Shown here: one piece after another, positions 25,049 to 33,784 of the stretch
How positions within the stretch are numbered: the first letter of the stretch is position 1
Layout: every line of letters begins with the position of its first letter
Assembly (NCBI GenBank): GCA_964483155.1
Contig: CAZAAC010000017.1
Span: 1 to 47,355 of the forward strand
Direction: 5' to 3'
Length of the DNA stretch: 47,355 nucleotides
DNA from: JAAYYM01 sp964483155
GTDB lineage: Bacteria > Bacillota > Clostridia > Lachnospirales > Lachnospiraceae
Translations under genes and position numbers: made by a program
Notes under the pieces: generated by a model
Databases searched by the model: none
Told to the model about the DNA's origin: nothing
What the model saw: only the letters and a program-made list of their open reading frames with translations

Positions 25049-26674
25049 TCACTCGAATAGCTTAATATCCTCATCCACTTGGCCAATACCTGCAATTCCA
25101 AACTTTTCAACGAGTACTTTTACAACATTTGGTGATAAAAATCCTGGGAGACTTGGTCCAAGGTGAATGTTTTTAACCCCCAAGTAAAGTAATGAGAGCA
25201 ATACTATTACTGCTTTTTGCTCATACCATGCGATATTATATACAATTGGTAAGTCGTTAATATCATTAAGTTCAAATACTTCTTTTAGCTTTAGCGCTAT
25301 TAACGCAAGTGAATAAGAGTCATTACATTGACCTGCATCAAGCACTCTTGGAATCCCTCCAATATCTCCAAGATTAAGCTTATTATAACGATATTTTGCA
25401 CATCCTGCAGTAAGGATAACTGTATCTTTTGGGAGTTTCTTTGCAAATTCTGTATAATACTCACGGGATTTCATTCTACCATCACAACCTGCCATAACAA
25501 AGAACTTTTTAATCGCACCTGATTTTACCGCCTCAACCACTTTGTCTGCTAGTGCAAAAACTTGATTATGTGCGAAACCACCCACAATATTTCCTGATTC
25601 AATCTCTATCGGAGGCTTGCATTGTTTTGCCATTTCAATAATTGCAGAGAAATCTTTTTTACCATTTTTATCTGCTTTAATATGCGTACATCCTGGATAT
25701 CCAGATGCTCCCGAAGTAAAGATTCTCTTTCTGATTTCCTCATTTCTTGGCGGAACTATACAATTTGTGGTAAACAAAATTGGTCCGTTAAAAGTTTCAA
25801 ATTCGGTTATTTGTTGCCACCATGAACCACCATAGTTTCCTGCAAAGTTATCATAGTTCTTAAATGCCGGATAATAATGGGCTGGTAGCATTTCACTATG
25901 TGTATACACATCGACGCCTGTATCTTTTGTTTGTTCCAGTAGCTGTTCTAAGTCAGTGAGGTCATGACCTGAAATTAATATTCCAGGATTATTTCTCACA
26001 CCAATATTAACACTGGTAATTTCAGGATTTCCATACTTTGAAGTGTTGGCTTCATCTAACAGTGCCATGGCTTTTACACCATATTCACCTGTTTTAATCG
26101 TCAATGCTACAAGGTCGTCTGCTGACAAAGAATCGTCAAGGGTGGCAGCAAGTGCTTCATAAATAAATTCATTGATTTCAAGATTCTCTTTCCCAATATT
26201 TAGAGCATGATGTGTATATGCCGCCATGCCTTTCAAACCATAAATAATCATCTCTCTAAGAGAACGAATATCCTCATTTTCGGTAGAAAGTACACCTATC
26301 ATTGAAGCTTTTTCCAACATCGATACTCTGTCTTTTACTTCAAATTCCATTGCATCACTGTATTTAGCATTAAGAACTTGCTTTTTCAAATCATTTCTTA
26401 AGCCTATCATTTTATTAATTTGATTTTCGATTGCACCGTCATCAAAATTAGCATTCGTTATGGTCATAAAAAGACTTTTTAAAACTTGATGATTTATATC
26501 ACTTATGGTCTTACTATCTAGTTTGCCTTTTATGACTATTTCAGAAATTCCTTTTGTAACATAAATAAGCAAATCCTGCAGTTTAGCAACTTCTTCATTT
26601 TTACCACATACGCCTCTTACTTCACAGCCGGTACCCTTTGCAGTTTCCTGGCATTGAAAACAAAACATACTCAT
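25049..26674 (-). CDS. hcp: Hydroxylamine reductase / hybrid cluster protein (class I)
   Basis: 541 residues. The N-terminal motif 'MFCFQCQETAKGTGCEVRGV' supplies Cys5, Cys8, Cys17 and Cys23 (C-x2-C-x8-C-x5-C), the pattern of class I proteins such as those of Desulfovibrio. Downstream cysteines for the hybrid [4Fe-2O-2S] cluster include those in 'GYPGCTHIKA', 'AGCAKYRYNKLNLG' and 'DAGQCNDSYS'. Hcp reduces hydroxylamine and nitric oxide and protects anaerobes from nitrosative stress. It starts with AAGGAGG seven bases upstream, 17 bases after the rubredoxin gene, which probably supplies its electrons. Confidence 0.97.
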   Translation of the reverse strand: MSMFCFQCQETAKGTGCEVRGVCGKNEEVAKLQDLLIYVTKGISEIVIKGKLDSKTISDINHQVLKSLFMTITNANFDDGAIENQINKMIGLRNDLKKQVLNAKYSDAMEFEVKDRVSMLEKASMIGVLSTENEDIRSLREMIIYGLKGMAAYTHHALNIGKENLEINEFIYEALAATLDDSLSADDLVALTIKTGEYGVKAMALLDEANTSKYGNPEITSVNIGVRNNPGILISGHDLTDLEQLLEQTKDTGVDVYTHSEMLPAHYYPAFKNYDNFAGNYGGSWWQQITEFETFNGPILFTTNCIVPPRNEEIRKRIFTSGASGYPGCTHIKADKNGKKDFSAIIEMAKQCKPPIEIESGNIVGGFAHNQVFALADKVVEAVKSGAIKKFFVMAGCDGRMKSREYYTEFAKKLPKDTVILTAGCAKYRYNKLNLGDIGGIPRVLDAGQCNDSYSLALIALKLKEVFELNDINDLPIVYNIAWYEQKAVIVLLSLLYLGVKNIHLGPSLPGFLSPNVVKVLVEKFGIAGIGQVDEDIKLFE

Positions 26675-26691
26675 AATTGTTCCTCCTTATA

Positions 26692-26856
26692 TTATTCTTC
26701 TACTACTTCAAATTCCTCTTTGCCCACAAAGCAAATGGGGCAAACCCAATCACTTGGAATATCCTCAAAAGATGTTCCTGGTGCCACTCCGCTATCTGGA
26801 TCACCTATCTCTGGGTCATAAATATATCCACATGGGATACAAACATATTTTAACAT
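26692..26856 (-). CDS. Rubredoxin
   Basis: 54 residues: begins MLKYVCIPCGYIYDPEIG, continues with the invariant 'GVAPGTSFEDIPSDWVCPIC' and ends EEFEVVEE. The two C-x2-C pairs bind a single iron. The ATG has AAAGGAGA eight bases upstream. Located directly before hcp with the same orientation, it is a natural electron donor to the hybrid cluster protein. Confidence 0.95.
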   Translation of the reverse strand: MLKYVCIPCGYIYDPEIGDPDSGVAPGTSFEDIPSDWVCPICFVGKEEFEVVEE

Positions 26857-26957
26857 TTTTATGATCTCCTTTCAATGTACATGATTTTCAGTTACCATTC
26901 TAAATGCACTGGCGCTTTTACAACAATTAACTTATATAACATATAATAAGTGTTGTA

Positions 26958-26973
26958 TGTTGTTTTTACAACA
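26958..26973. promoter_or_regulatory. 16-base palindrome upstream of rubredoxin-hcp, candidate Crp/Fnr-type operator
   Basis: TGTTGT-TTTT-ACAACA is a perfect palindrome at 26958-26973. Two more half-sites lie within 54 bases (TGTTGT at 26951-26956, ACAACA at 26920-26925). On the minus strand the palindrome overlaps a possible -35 (TTGTAA, 17 bases before TATTAT). The nearby Crp/Fnr gene is the obvious candidate regulator. Confidence 0.45.
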
Positions 26974-26981
26974 GTTATGAT

Positions 26982-27695
26982 TTATTCATTAAAAATAATT
27001 GCTTTAACAGGACAAGCGGATATTGTTTGGTTAAGCCTTTCTTTGTCTATTTCAGAGTCACAAGAATTTATATATGCTTTTTTACCTTGCATACCAAAAA
27101 TCTCAGAATAGTTTTTAGTACACAATTTGCAGCCCATACAAGATTCTCTGTTTAATGTAAGCCCGCTTATTTTTTCTTCTTTCTGTACTATATCTTTGTC
27201 CTTAACGATTTTTACAGTAATCCACGAAAATACTAGTATTGCAATTACGGTTAATATCCAACGAATTGCCATGAATTTAAATCCTAAAAATTTTACTTCG
27301 TTTAATAACATAGGAACCTTTATTACTGCCCATGAACTTAAGATTATAACTAAATTTCGTATAGATGCACCTTTTTTATGAAGCATGACGCACATAGGAA
27401 ATGCTGCATATATCGGACCTGCAGATATGCTTCCTAAAACAAACGACAGTATGATACCTTTACCTTTGGCTTCTTTCCCTAAATATTTCGTTATTTTTTC
27501 TTTAGCAACCCATGTATCTAAAAGTGCCGTTAAAACAAATACTACTGGCATTATCATAAGCATTTCTTTTATATAATAGGCACTATTTTTAATTGATGTT
27601 ACACCCATATTGGGTTTTATAACAAACATAAGAATATAGGCAACTGCAACCACTATCAAGGAAATATTCTCTTTTGCTTTTTTTACAATTTTCAT
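26982..27695 (-). CDS. Permease (DUF318-type) C-terminal half with a ferredoxin tail
   Basis: 237 residues. About five membrane segments occupy the first 165 residues, with the family motif 'SFVLGSISAGPIYAAFPM'. A cytoplasmic tail carries a single [4Fe-4S] ferredoxin module: 'CMGCKLCTKNY' plus 'SACPVKAIIF'. The start codon overlaps the stop of the preceding gene (ATGA), so the two are coupled. In the full-length permease family (PF03773, ArsP-like) two such halves form one transporter. The iron-sulfur tail suggests redox gating or electron delivery, perhaps for a thiol- or metalloid-linked substrate; this is inference. Confidence 0.72.
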   Translation of the reverse strand: MKIVKKAKENISLIVVAVAYILMFVIKPNMGVTSIKNSAYYIKEMLMIMPVVFVLTALLDTWVAKEKITKYLGKEAKGKGIILSFVLGSISAGPIYAAFPMCVMLHKKGASIRNLVIILSSWAVIKVPMLLNEVKFLGFKFMAIRWILTVIAILVFSWITVKIVKDKDIVQKEEKISGLTLNRESCMGCKLCTKNYSEIFGMQGKKAYINSCDSEIDKERLNQTISACPVKAIIFNE

Positions 27696-28174
27696 ATAAT
27701 TACCCCCATCACCATCGCAATAATTATGGCAAAAATAAAGCTTAATCCATTTCTTGCGGCAGTAAATTTGAGCCCAAATTCACGCTTTTCAAGGGGAAAT
27801 GTTACTACACCCACCATCGTAAGTGTTGTTAGAAATGCAACTGACGGAATAACACTAACTCCTGCATTAACCAATGTGCCTACAAGGGGAAATGCGATAA
27901 AAGCTGGTATAAGTGTTATTGTTCCAAATGCTGCTGAAGCCACTGTGGCAATCATCAAGGGTTGACTACCTACAAATGTGGCAATATTTTCTGGCGGTAA
28001 AATAGTTAAGATCAAACCAATCAAAAAAATAATTGATAAAATACTACCCAACATGCCCTTACCCATACCAAATGCCATTTTAAGCGCTTTCTTTGTTTTT
28101 TCTTTATCCCTTTTAAAAGAAATAATAAGAAACATAATAGTTCCTATCCAGATTGCTATTGTAAAAATATCCAT
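27692..28174 (-). CDS. Permease (DUF318-type) N-terminal half
   Basis: 160 residues from the ATG at 28174, with GGAGG six bases upstream; an ATG at 28180 abuts the site. Four membrane segments with 'LGSILSIIFLIGLILTILPP' and the glycine/proline-rich 'GTITLIPAFIAFPLVGTLVN', resembling one half of PF03773 permeases. It is translationally coupled to the ferredoxin-tailed half. It is divergent from the Crp/Fnr gene, suggesting control by that regulator. Confidence 0.68.
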   Translation of the reverse strand: MDIFTIAIWIGTIMFLIISFKRDKEKTKKALKMAFGMGKGMLGSILSIIFLIGLILTILPPENIATFVGSQPLMIATVASAAFGTITLIPAFIAFPLVGTLVNAGVSVIPSVAFLTTLTMVGVVTFPLEKREFGLKFTAARNGLSFIFAIIIAMVMGVII

Positions 28175-28230
28175 ACTCATCCTCCATATTTCGTTGTGTT
28201 ATGAGTATAAATAAATATATTAGCAACAAG

Positions 28231-28260
28231 TAGACACCAAGGTTTCTTTTTTGTTATAAT
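28231..28260 (+). promoter_or_regulatory. Candidate promoter of the Crp/Fnr gene
   Basis: TAGACA (28231-28236), an 18-base spacer and a perfect TATAAT (28255-28260), about 26 bases before the ATG. An AGCAACAAG element resembling the ACAACA half-sites near hcp lies just upstream of the -35. Confidence 0.45.
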
Positions 28261-28285
28261 AGCTTTGTAAGGGAGACTAATTCAT

Positions 28286-28948
28286 ATGAACACTGATATT
28301 TTACAGAGCATTCCATTGTTTTCCACAATAAGCAAGTCCAATTTAGAAAAACAGATTGCAGATAACCACACTTACCAGAGACAATATATGAAAGGGGTGA
28401 CGGTCCATGATGCAGATGATACTTGCCGTACATTAGATATTGTATTATCAGGCAGTTTAGTTGCATATACTTTATCAGAAAATGGGTCATCAACTACCAT
28501 ATTTGAATTTAATAAAGGAAGTATATTGGGAGCAAATTTATTATTTGGAGAAATTCACAATTATCCCTTTAATATTTACTGCCTTACAGATTGCCAAATT
28601 GTTCATATTGATACAAATGCTGTTTTAGAATTTTTACATAACTACGATTTTACATTGGCCTATATAAAGTCAATCTCACAAAATTCACAAGGTATAAACC
28701 AAAAGATAGCAATGTTTACGCAAAGAACACTTCGTGAGAACCTTATGAATTATTTTAAGAAACAAGCTATCCTACAAAAATCTTCCGTCATTATGCTTCC
28801 AACAAGTAAAAAACAGCTTGCAGACTATTTTGGTGTACAAAGACCTTCTCTATTTAGAGAACTTAAAAAGTTAAAGGAAGAAGGTATTATTGAAATGGAT
28901 AATCGTAAAATCATAATAAATGAGACAATCCTCATTAGCCCTTCTTGA
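28286..28948 (+). CDS. Crp/Fnr family transcriptional regulator
   Basis: 220 residues: an N-terminal cyclic-nucleotide-binding-like beta barrel ('LDIVLSGSLVAYTLSENG', 'IFEFNKGSILGANLLFGE') and a C-terminal winged helix with recognition region 'KQLADYFGVQRPSLFREL'. No N-terminal cysteine cluster is present, so it is not an oxygen-sensing [4Fe-4S] Fnr. Regulators of this group next to hcp in anaerobes often respond to nitric oxide (HcpR-type). The gene is divergent from the permease, rubredoxin and hcp genes. Confidence 0.92.
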   Translation: MNTDILQSIPLFSTISKSNLEKQIADNHTYQRQYMKGVTVHDADDTCRTLDIVLSGSLVAYTLSENGSSTTIFEFNKGSILGANLLFGEIHNYPFNIYCLTDCQIVHIDTNAVLEFLHNYDFTLAYIKSISQNSQGINQKIAMFTQRTLRENLMNYFKKQAILQKSSVIMLPTSKKQLADYFGVQRPSLFRELKKLKEEGIIEMDNRKIIINETILISPS

Positions 28949-29002
28949 AAATCTTATTACTATATGCATTTTCAAAACCAAAGATACTATAATTTCTCTC
29001 TA

Positions 29003-30268
29003 TTAATTACGATTGTTCCATTCCTTGTATAACTGTTCTATATGGTCTACTGCTTTCTTGTTCCCATTTTCTTGCTTCAAAATAGCTGCGATTTTTTCTG
29101 CCCGTCGAATTATGACCTCATTGTTCATTTCAATGAACCTACATGCAAACTCTTCCTCTGTATTACTTTCCCCTATTGGCTCTAATGAATATCCCAAATC
29201 AAATAATCTCTTTGCCCAAAATGGCTGGTCTAAATTAAAAGGCATAATCACCTGTGGTATTCCGCTACGTAATGCCGCAGCCATCGTCCCAACGCCTCCA
29301 TGGTGTAAAATCCCTTTGGCGCACTTAAAGACTACATCATGGGGTAAAAACTCTTTTATCAAAATATTCTCACTGGAAGACATCTTAATTCCACTATTTC
29401 CAGTAATGATAATCCCTCTATTTCCACTTGTAGATAAGGAAGATATTATTTTATTCAAAAATGATTGTGGATTTTTCAATGGCATAGATGAAAAAGTTAC
29501 TATGATTGGCTTTTTATCATTCTTTAAAAATTCTTCCGTTTCTACATCAAGGAGAGTTTCCTCTGCTAATACAGGAAAACCCGATAAATATACTCTTTCT
29601 TTAAATTCTTTAATGTTTATAAATAGACTTGGAGAAATTGGATATATGATTGGAATGGGATAACCATTTCGTTTTATCATATAGTCTCCTGCTTTTCTTT
29701 TTTTTAAATTTAGTTCCTTTTCTCTAAACTCATTAATATCTTTTATATTATTACTTTCTGCTCCTAAATTAGCCAATATGTAGGTCGCCTTATTTAATGT
29801 TCTACCAAGATTTTTATTTGTAATTGCCAGGTTGGGGAAATCAGAAATCGGATAAATAATTGGTATAGGTGGCATAGATATACATAGTATGCCTAATTTT
29901 TCAGCTATATCAACTGCTCCGAATGCTTTAGGATGGTATATAATGACATCTTTTTTCTGGCATGCTCCATAAAATTCTGTCATCGCTCTTTTATATAACG
30001 GATTAATTACCCTTCGTGCATATTGCATAGCTCGTAGAGGGTGTTTCATTCCTTCCTCGAACACCTGCTTTCCCTCCTGTGTTTGCAATATTGCCATCAA
30101 ATCCAAACTACATTCTTTAAAATCTAGGCCGTTCTGCTGCACAAATTTTTCGAATGTTTTTCCTGTGCATATTGTAACCGTATGACCTAACTCTTTCGCA
30201 GTTTTTCCTATTGCAACATAAGGTTGCACATCTCCTCTTGAACCCAAACACAAAAAAATAATATTCAT
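29003..30268 (-). CDS. GT1-type glycosyltransferase (UDP-glycosyltransferase, MGT/sterol-glucosyltransferase-like)
   Basis: 421 residues of GT-B fold. The N-terminus 'IIFLCLGSRGDVQPYVAIG' is the acceptor-domain signature shared with sterol 3-beta-glucosyltransferases and macrolide/rhamnosyltransferases. The C-terminal donor motif 'HHGGVGTMAAALRSGIPQV' with 'PFNLDQPFWAKRL' binds the sugar nucleotide. It likely glycosylates a lipid or small natural product. It stands alone between convergent crp and a diguanylate cyclase gene; the acceptor is unknown. Confidence 0.88.
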   Translation of the reverse strand: MNIIFLCLGSRGDVQPYVAIGKTAKELGHTVTICTGKTFEKFVQQNGLDFKECSLDLMAILQTQEGKQVFEEGMKHPLRAMQYARRVINPLYKRAMTEFYGACQKKDVIIYHPKAFGAVDIAEKLGILCISMPPIPIIYPISDFPNLAITNKNLGRTLNKATYILANLGAESNNIKDINEFREKELNLKKRKAGDYMIKRNGYPIPIIYPISPSLFINIKEFKERVYLSGFPVLAEETLLDVETEEFLKNDKKPIIVTFSSMPLKNPQSFLNKIISSLSTSGNRGIIITGNSGIKMSSSENILIKEFLPHDVVFKCAKGILHHGGVGTMAAALRSGIPQVIMPFNLDQPFWAKRLFDLGYSLEPIGESNTEEEFACRFIEMNNEVIIRRAEKIAAILKQENGNKKAVDHIEQLYKEWNNRN

Positions 30269-30299
30269 CCCTACCTCCTACTCCACATAGTATTCCTGA

Positions 30300-31517
30300 T
30301 TATGCCGAATCTTTATTGACAGGAAAAACATTATAAAAGCAATAACTACTTCCTTTTGTTTTTTTTGCTTCATACATCGCGCAATCAGCTTGATTAATCA
30401 GGCTATCTAAATTTTGTGAGTAATCCGGAAAGATACTTATTCCGATGCTAATATTAATATGAATCTCTTGCTGATTAAAAACAAATGGTGTCTTCAATAG
30501 CTCGAAAATTCTGCAAATCATCGTTTCAATATCTGCTTCCTCTTGCATATTCCTTATAAGAATAATAAATTCATCTCCTCCAACTCTCCCGATAGAATCT
30601 GACTTTCTAAGACACTCACTGATTTTTTCTGTAAGATATTTCAGAACCTCGTCTCCTGCTGTATGTCCAAAACTATCATTTACAGATTTGAATTTATCAA
30701 TATCCAACATCAACACTGCGAGTTTTTCAGTATATCTCTCATGATTGATAATAGCCTCTGCTATTTTATCAAGTATATTTAATCTAGATGCAACACCCGT
30801 AAGAGAATCCACATTAGCCATTTTAAAATGAAACTCAGACTTTTTTTCTGCCATTTCAACGGTCTGCTGAAGTAACACTGTTTTAGAGGAAGAAGAAATA
30901 CCTGTAAATACTATCACGTACCCCAAAATAATGAATACAATGAACAGTAGCAAATCATACAATGTAGAAAAGTTTCTAAGACTAATATCTACTTTTATCA
31001 CATTGTTTATTATCAGCAAAAATGCAATAATCATGTAGATATACATTAAAATAATCGTACTATCCTGAACAAGTAATAGTATTCTCTTAAAATTCTCACG
31101 AAACCAAGGCCTTGCCAAAAGCCAAAGTAATATTACCTGAAATAGAAAATGAAAGCCAAATGTGATATAGGTTATACTTCCAGAGTCCACACATAGTTTA
31201 GCAAGTAAGATAGAGATACTATAAATGATAGCCGAAATTACCCATGTGCTAAACATAACAAAGAGTTTTTTAGAAAGTGTTTCTTGAAAAACCAAATGTA
31301 TATATGCAATATAGAAAAACATAATAATACAAAATACATATTTTAAAATCTCCATGTCAAATACAAACTGTGCAGTAACATAAAGCGCGGCTACAACAAT
31401 AAGTGTGTTTAATAGAAATACAACTATGCAATAGATAACTGGTTTCTTTCGTGTAAGCATTGTATGATTCAGTAGTGTATTCAAAAGTGCAATAACTAAT
31501 GCCATAATTAAAGTCAT
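30300..31517 (-). CDS. Membrane-anchored diguanylate cyclase (GGDEF)
   Basis: 405 residues from the ATG at 31517, with AGAGG eight bases upstream; a TTG at 31523 is less likely. Six to seven hydrophobic segments fill residues 1-205, then a short linker and a GGDEF domain with catalytic 'RVGGDEFIIL' at 311-320. The product-inhibition I-site RKSD (304-307) is intact, in contrast to the enzyme at 4785. It makes c-di-GMP at the membrane; the sensed signal is unknown. Confidence 0.93.
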   Translation of the reverse strand: MTLIMALVIALLNTLLNHTMLTRKKPVIYCIVVFLLNTLIVVAALYVTAQFVFDMEILKYVFCIIMFFYIAYIHLVFQETLSKKLFVMFSTWVISAIIYSISILLAKLCVDSGSITYITFGFHFLFQVILLWLLARPWFRENFKRILLLVQDSTIILMYIYMIIAFLLIINNVIKVDISLRNFSTLYDLLLFIVFIILGYVIVFTGISSSSKTVLLQQTVEMAEKKSEFHFKMANVDSLTGVASRLNILDKIAEAIINHERYTEKLAVLMLDIDKFKSVNDSFGHTAGDEVLKYLTEKISECLRKSDSIGRVGGDEFIILIRNMQEEADIETMICRIFELLKTPFVFNQQEIHINISIGISIFPDYSQNLDSLINQADCAMYEAKKTKGSSYCFYNVFPVNKDSA

Positions 31518-31574
31518 AGGCAATACCTCTTTTAGATTATTTTACTAGCCTCTCAAAATATTGTTCCCATCAAA

Positions 31575-32414
31575 TCAATAAGAAACTTCGTCTTGCAAAA
31601 AAGTCCCTTTTCTTAAATCATCGAATGCTTCTTTCAATTCTTCTTCTGTATTCATGACGATAGGACCGCCCCAAGCTACAGGCTCAGCCAAGCGTTCTGA
31701 GCTTATAAATAATACTTGCGCATTTTTGTCTGTTGTCTTTATCTCTACATAGTCACCCTGGGTGAGTTTTGCTGCTGTCTTTTCTTTTATCAGCACATCT
31801 CCAATATATACTTCTCCTAAGAGGGTAAACACCATGACAGAACGCTCACTCTCTGTGTTAAAAATAATGGATGCATTCGGATTGAGTTGTAAATCATAAT
31901 AATCCAGTGGAAGATGTTTACTTAAATACCCTTTTTTTCCTTGAAATTCTCCTGCAAGTAATCTTAACTTTCCGTTTTCTATGTCAATTTCTTCAATTTC
32001 AGAATTCTTGATACTGCGATAAGCAGGAGGAACCATTTTATCCTTTGCTGAGAGATTAAGCCAAAGCTGTACGCCAAGCAATCTTTCGGATGCAGGTAGC
32101 TTTTCTTCATGCAAAATACCTGACCCAGCTGTCATCCATTGTACCTCTCCTTCACCTATTGTATCTTCATTGCCTAAGCTGTCCTTATGAGTCATAAACC
32201 CATGATATACATAACTAATTGTTTCGATACCTCTATGTGGATGCATGGGAAATCCAGCTGTATAATCCTCTGGATTTGTACTGTCAAAGGAGTCCAGCAT
32301 TAAAATCGGATCGTATTCTTGAACTGTTTCATATCCTAATACTCTGACTAAATTTACGCCTGCTCCATCTTTTGTTCTATAGCCACTAACTTGGTGCCTG
32401 ATTTTTCTCTCCAT
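31575..32414 (-). CDS. Pirin family protein (cupin)
   Basis: 279 residues, typical pirin length. The N-terminal cupin motif 'FPMHPHRGIETISYV' and 'GSGILHEEKLPASERLLG' supply the His/His/His/Glu metal ligands. Bacterial pirins act as metal-dependent quercetinase-like dioxygenases or as redox-sensitive modulators of other proteins. No cotranscribed partner is obvious; a terminator separates it from the flavodoxin gene upstream. Confidence 0.92.
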   Translation of the reverse strand: MERKIRHQVSGYRTKDGAGVNLVRVLGYETVQEYDPILMLDSFDSTNPEDYTAGFPMHPHRGIETISYVYHGFMTHKDSLGNEDTIGEGEVQWMTAGSGILHEEKLPASERLLGVQLWLNLSAKDKMVPPAYRSIKNSEIEEIDIENGKLRLLAGEFQGKKGYLSKHLPLDYYDLQLNPNASIIFNTESERSVMVFTLLGEVYIGDVLIKEKTAAKLTQGDYVEIKTTDKNAQVLFISSERLAEPVAWGGPIVMNTEEELKEAFDDLRKGTFLQDEVSY

Positions 32415-32519
32415 ATATTATCTCCCTTCTTTTTTATTTTTATTCTATTTTTTTATCTTATGATACCATTTTCTTATATTATACACATTTTATTTCCATA
32501 TATCCACAAGTATACTAAA

Positions 32520-32567
32520 AAGAGACTAAATTTATATGCCCCTATGTTGGACAAAATTTAGTCTCTT
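32520..32567 (-). terminator. Rho-independent terminator after the flavodoxin operon
   Basis: Perfect 14-bp arms (32520-32533 and 32554-32567) with a 20-base loop. On the minus strand the stem is followed by a T-tract (CTCTTTTTAG). It lies 54 bases downstream of the flavodoxin stop at 32621 and upstream of pirin. The rest of the 32415-32620 gap is AT-rich with nothing else recognised. Confidence 0.8.
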
Positions 32568-32620
32568 AGTGATTGAAAAGTATATTTTTCTTTGAATCAA
32601 AAAAATATTTTTATGTCAAA

Positions 32621-33094
32621 TCAAGGAGCTTGTGAAAAAAGGCTTAATGCGAATTCCTCTGCATGTATAAGATCATCACGATCAGGTCTATCTTTGTTCA
32701 TTCCTCCAAAATACTTAAGAAAACTATTGGTGTTAAAGCCCTTGCAACTAAACTCTCCTATGATTACGTATCCTTTTTCTTGTAGTTTTTGTCTCAATGC
32801 AAAATGATCTTTATCAACTTTTGCATCACCCTGAACCGCACTAGTTGAAAATATAAAAGCAGGAGTCTTCTTTACACTTGGAAGCCTGTCGACAAAATCT
32901 AGTAATGGTTTATAATGCTTTCCACTATCTATTCCTGCCCCAAATCCTACAAAATCGTATTCCTTTAGCTCCTCTATTGCGACATCATTTGGTGCTTTTA
33001 CCTTTGCATGAAGTACTTTTGAGAATTCATTTGCTATTTTCAATGTATTGTTATGATGATAGGAATGTACAATAATAAGACATTTTTTTGACAT
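32621..33094 (-). CDS. Flavodoxin family protein
   Basis: 157 residues from ATG 33094, with AGGAGAAGCT upstream; the longer frame would overlap the previous gene. The N-terminal phosphate-binding region is 'LIIVHSYHHNNTLKIA', followed by 'YDFVGFGAGIDSGKHYKPL' and 'FIFSTSAVQGD', the flavodoxin/FMN-reductase-like fold. Probably an electron carrier or menaquinone-dependent protoporphyrinogen-oxidase-like protein. It is the last gene of a four-gene operon with an XRE regulator and two membrane proteins. Confidence 0.85.
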   Translation of the reverse strand: MSKKCLIIVHSYHHNNTLKIANEFSKVLHAKVKAPNDVAIEELKEYDFVGFGAGIDSGKHYKPLLDFVDRLPSVKKTPAFIFSTSAVQGDAKVDKDHFALRQKLQEKGYVIIGEFSCKGFNTNSFLKYFGGMNKDRPDRDDLIHAEEFALSLFSQAP

Positions 33095-33102
33095 AGCTTC
33101 TC

Positions 33103-33519
33103 CTATTTTTTGCATACATCTTCTCCTACTTTACATTTCCATGAAAACCATATTATAAGGAGCATACAGATTACTTCTATCGTTGCAAAAAATATATAAT
33201 GTGGGTATAGGGAACCTCCTCCAACCACAAATAATATTGTAATAATTGATGCAATAATGTTTACCAAGCGATTTATTTTATGTTTTAAAACACGCGATAA
33301 GTATATCATTAAAATGGGAATCTGAACAAACACTGCCATAACTAATAACAATTCTTGCGTGATTTTTACATCTGTTGTACCCATAACCATATCATTCAGT
33401 GCTTCTGGCAATACAAAGGTAAGTATATCTGCAAAAGCCATAGTAAACATTACAACTATCCAAAGTAAAGATAACCTTTCTCTGGTATCTAACTGTTTCC
33501 CTTTTTCTTCAAAATTCAT
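33103..33519 (-). CDS. Four-helix membrane protein, DUF6326-like
   Basis: 138 residues with four hydrophobic segments ('LLWIVVMFTMAFADILTFVL', then 'LLLVMAVFVQIPILMIYL', 'LVNIIASIITILFVVGG' and 'IFFATIEVICMLLIIWF'). The pattern, including 'SRVLKHKINRLVNII', resembles the DUF6326 family, an assignment from memory that needs a profile search. It lies between the XRE regulator and a flavodoxin, and its stop is 8 bases before the flavodoxin start. Function unknown. Confidence 0.65.
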   Translation of the reverse strand: MNFEEKGKQLDTRERLSLLWIVVMFTMAFADILTFVLPEALNDMVMGTTDVKITQELLLVMAVFVQIPILMIYLSRVLKHKINRLVNIIASIITILFVVGGGSLYPHYIFFATIEVICMLLIIWFSWKCKVGEDVCKK

Positions 33520-33537
33520 AGCTTCTCCTTTGCTTTT

Positions 33538-33783
33538 TTATTTTATACTCTCTTTTTTTTCTTTTTCCTCAATTATTTCGCAGGAAAAAACGTCCTCAAG
33601 TTTTGTTTTAAACACATCAGAAATACGGAATGCAAGTTCTAAAGATGGGGAATACTTACAATTCTCAATGGCTACAATCGTCTGCCTTGTAACTCCTGTT
33701 TTTTTAGCCAACTCCTGTTGCGTCATCTCATTATTATAAAAACGTAATTTTCTGATGTTATTAGAAATCACAACTTTAGCCAT
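33538..33783 (-). CDS. XRE family helix-turn-helix regulator (YozG-like)
   Basis: 81 residues from ATG 33783 with AAAGGGG six bases upstream. It consists almost only of a HTH_3 domain: 'MTQQELAKKTGVTRQTIVAI' and 'YSPSLELAFRISDVFKTKLE', followed by a charged Glu/Lys tail. Small regulators of this type are usually paired with a membrane protein; here the upstream gene ends 1 base before. Probably controls its own operon. Confidence 0.9.
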   Translation of the reverse strand: MAKVVISNNIRKLRFYNNEMTQQELAKKTGVTRQTIVAIENCKYSPSLELAFRISDVFKTKLEDVFSCEIIEEKEKKESIK

Positions 33784-33784
33784 T

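Noticed and set aside
26857..26981. Riboswitch or T-box in the rubredoxin leader
   Set aside because: Only short AT-rich palindromes are present; no conserved riboswitch core or terminator hairpin is seen.
28945..28975. Weak 8-bp inverted repeat (TTGAAAAT / ATTTTCAA) after the Crp/Fnr gene as a terminator
   Set aside because: All-A/T stem with a 15-base loop and no T-tract; too weak to call in AT-rich DNA.
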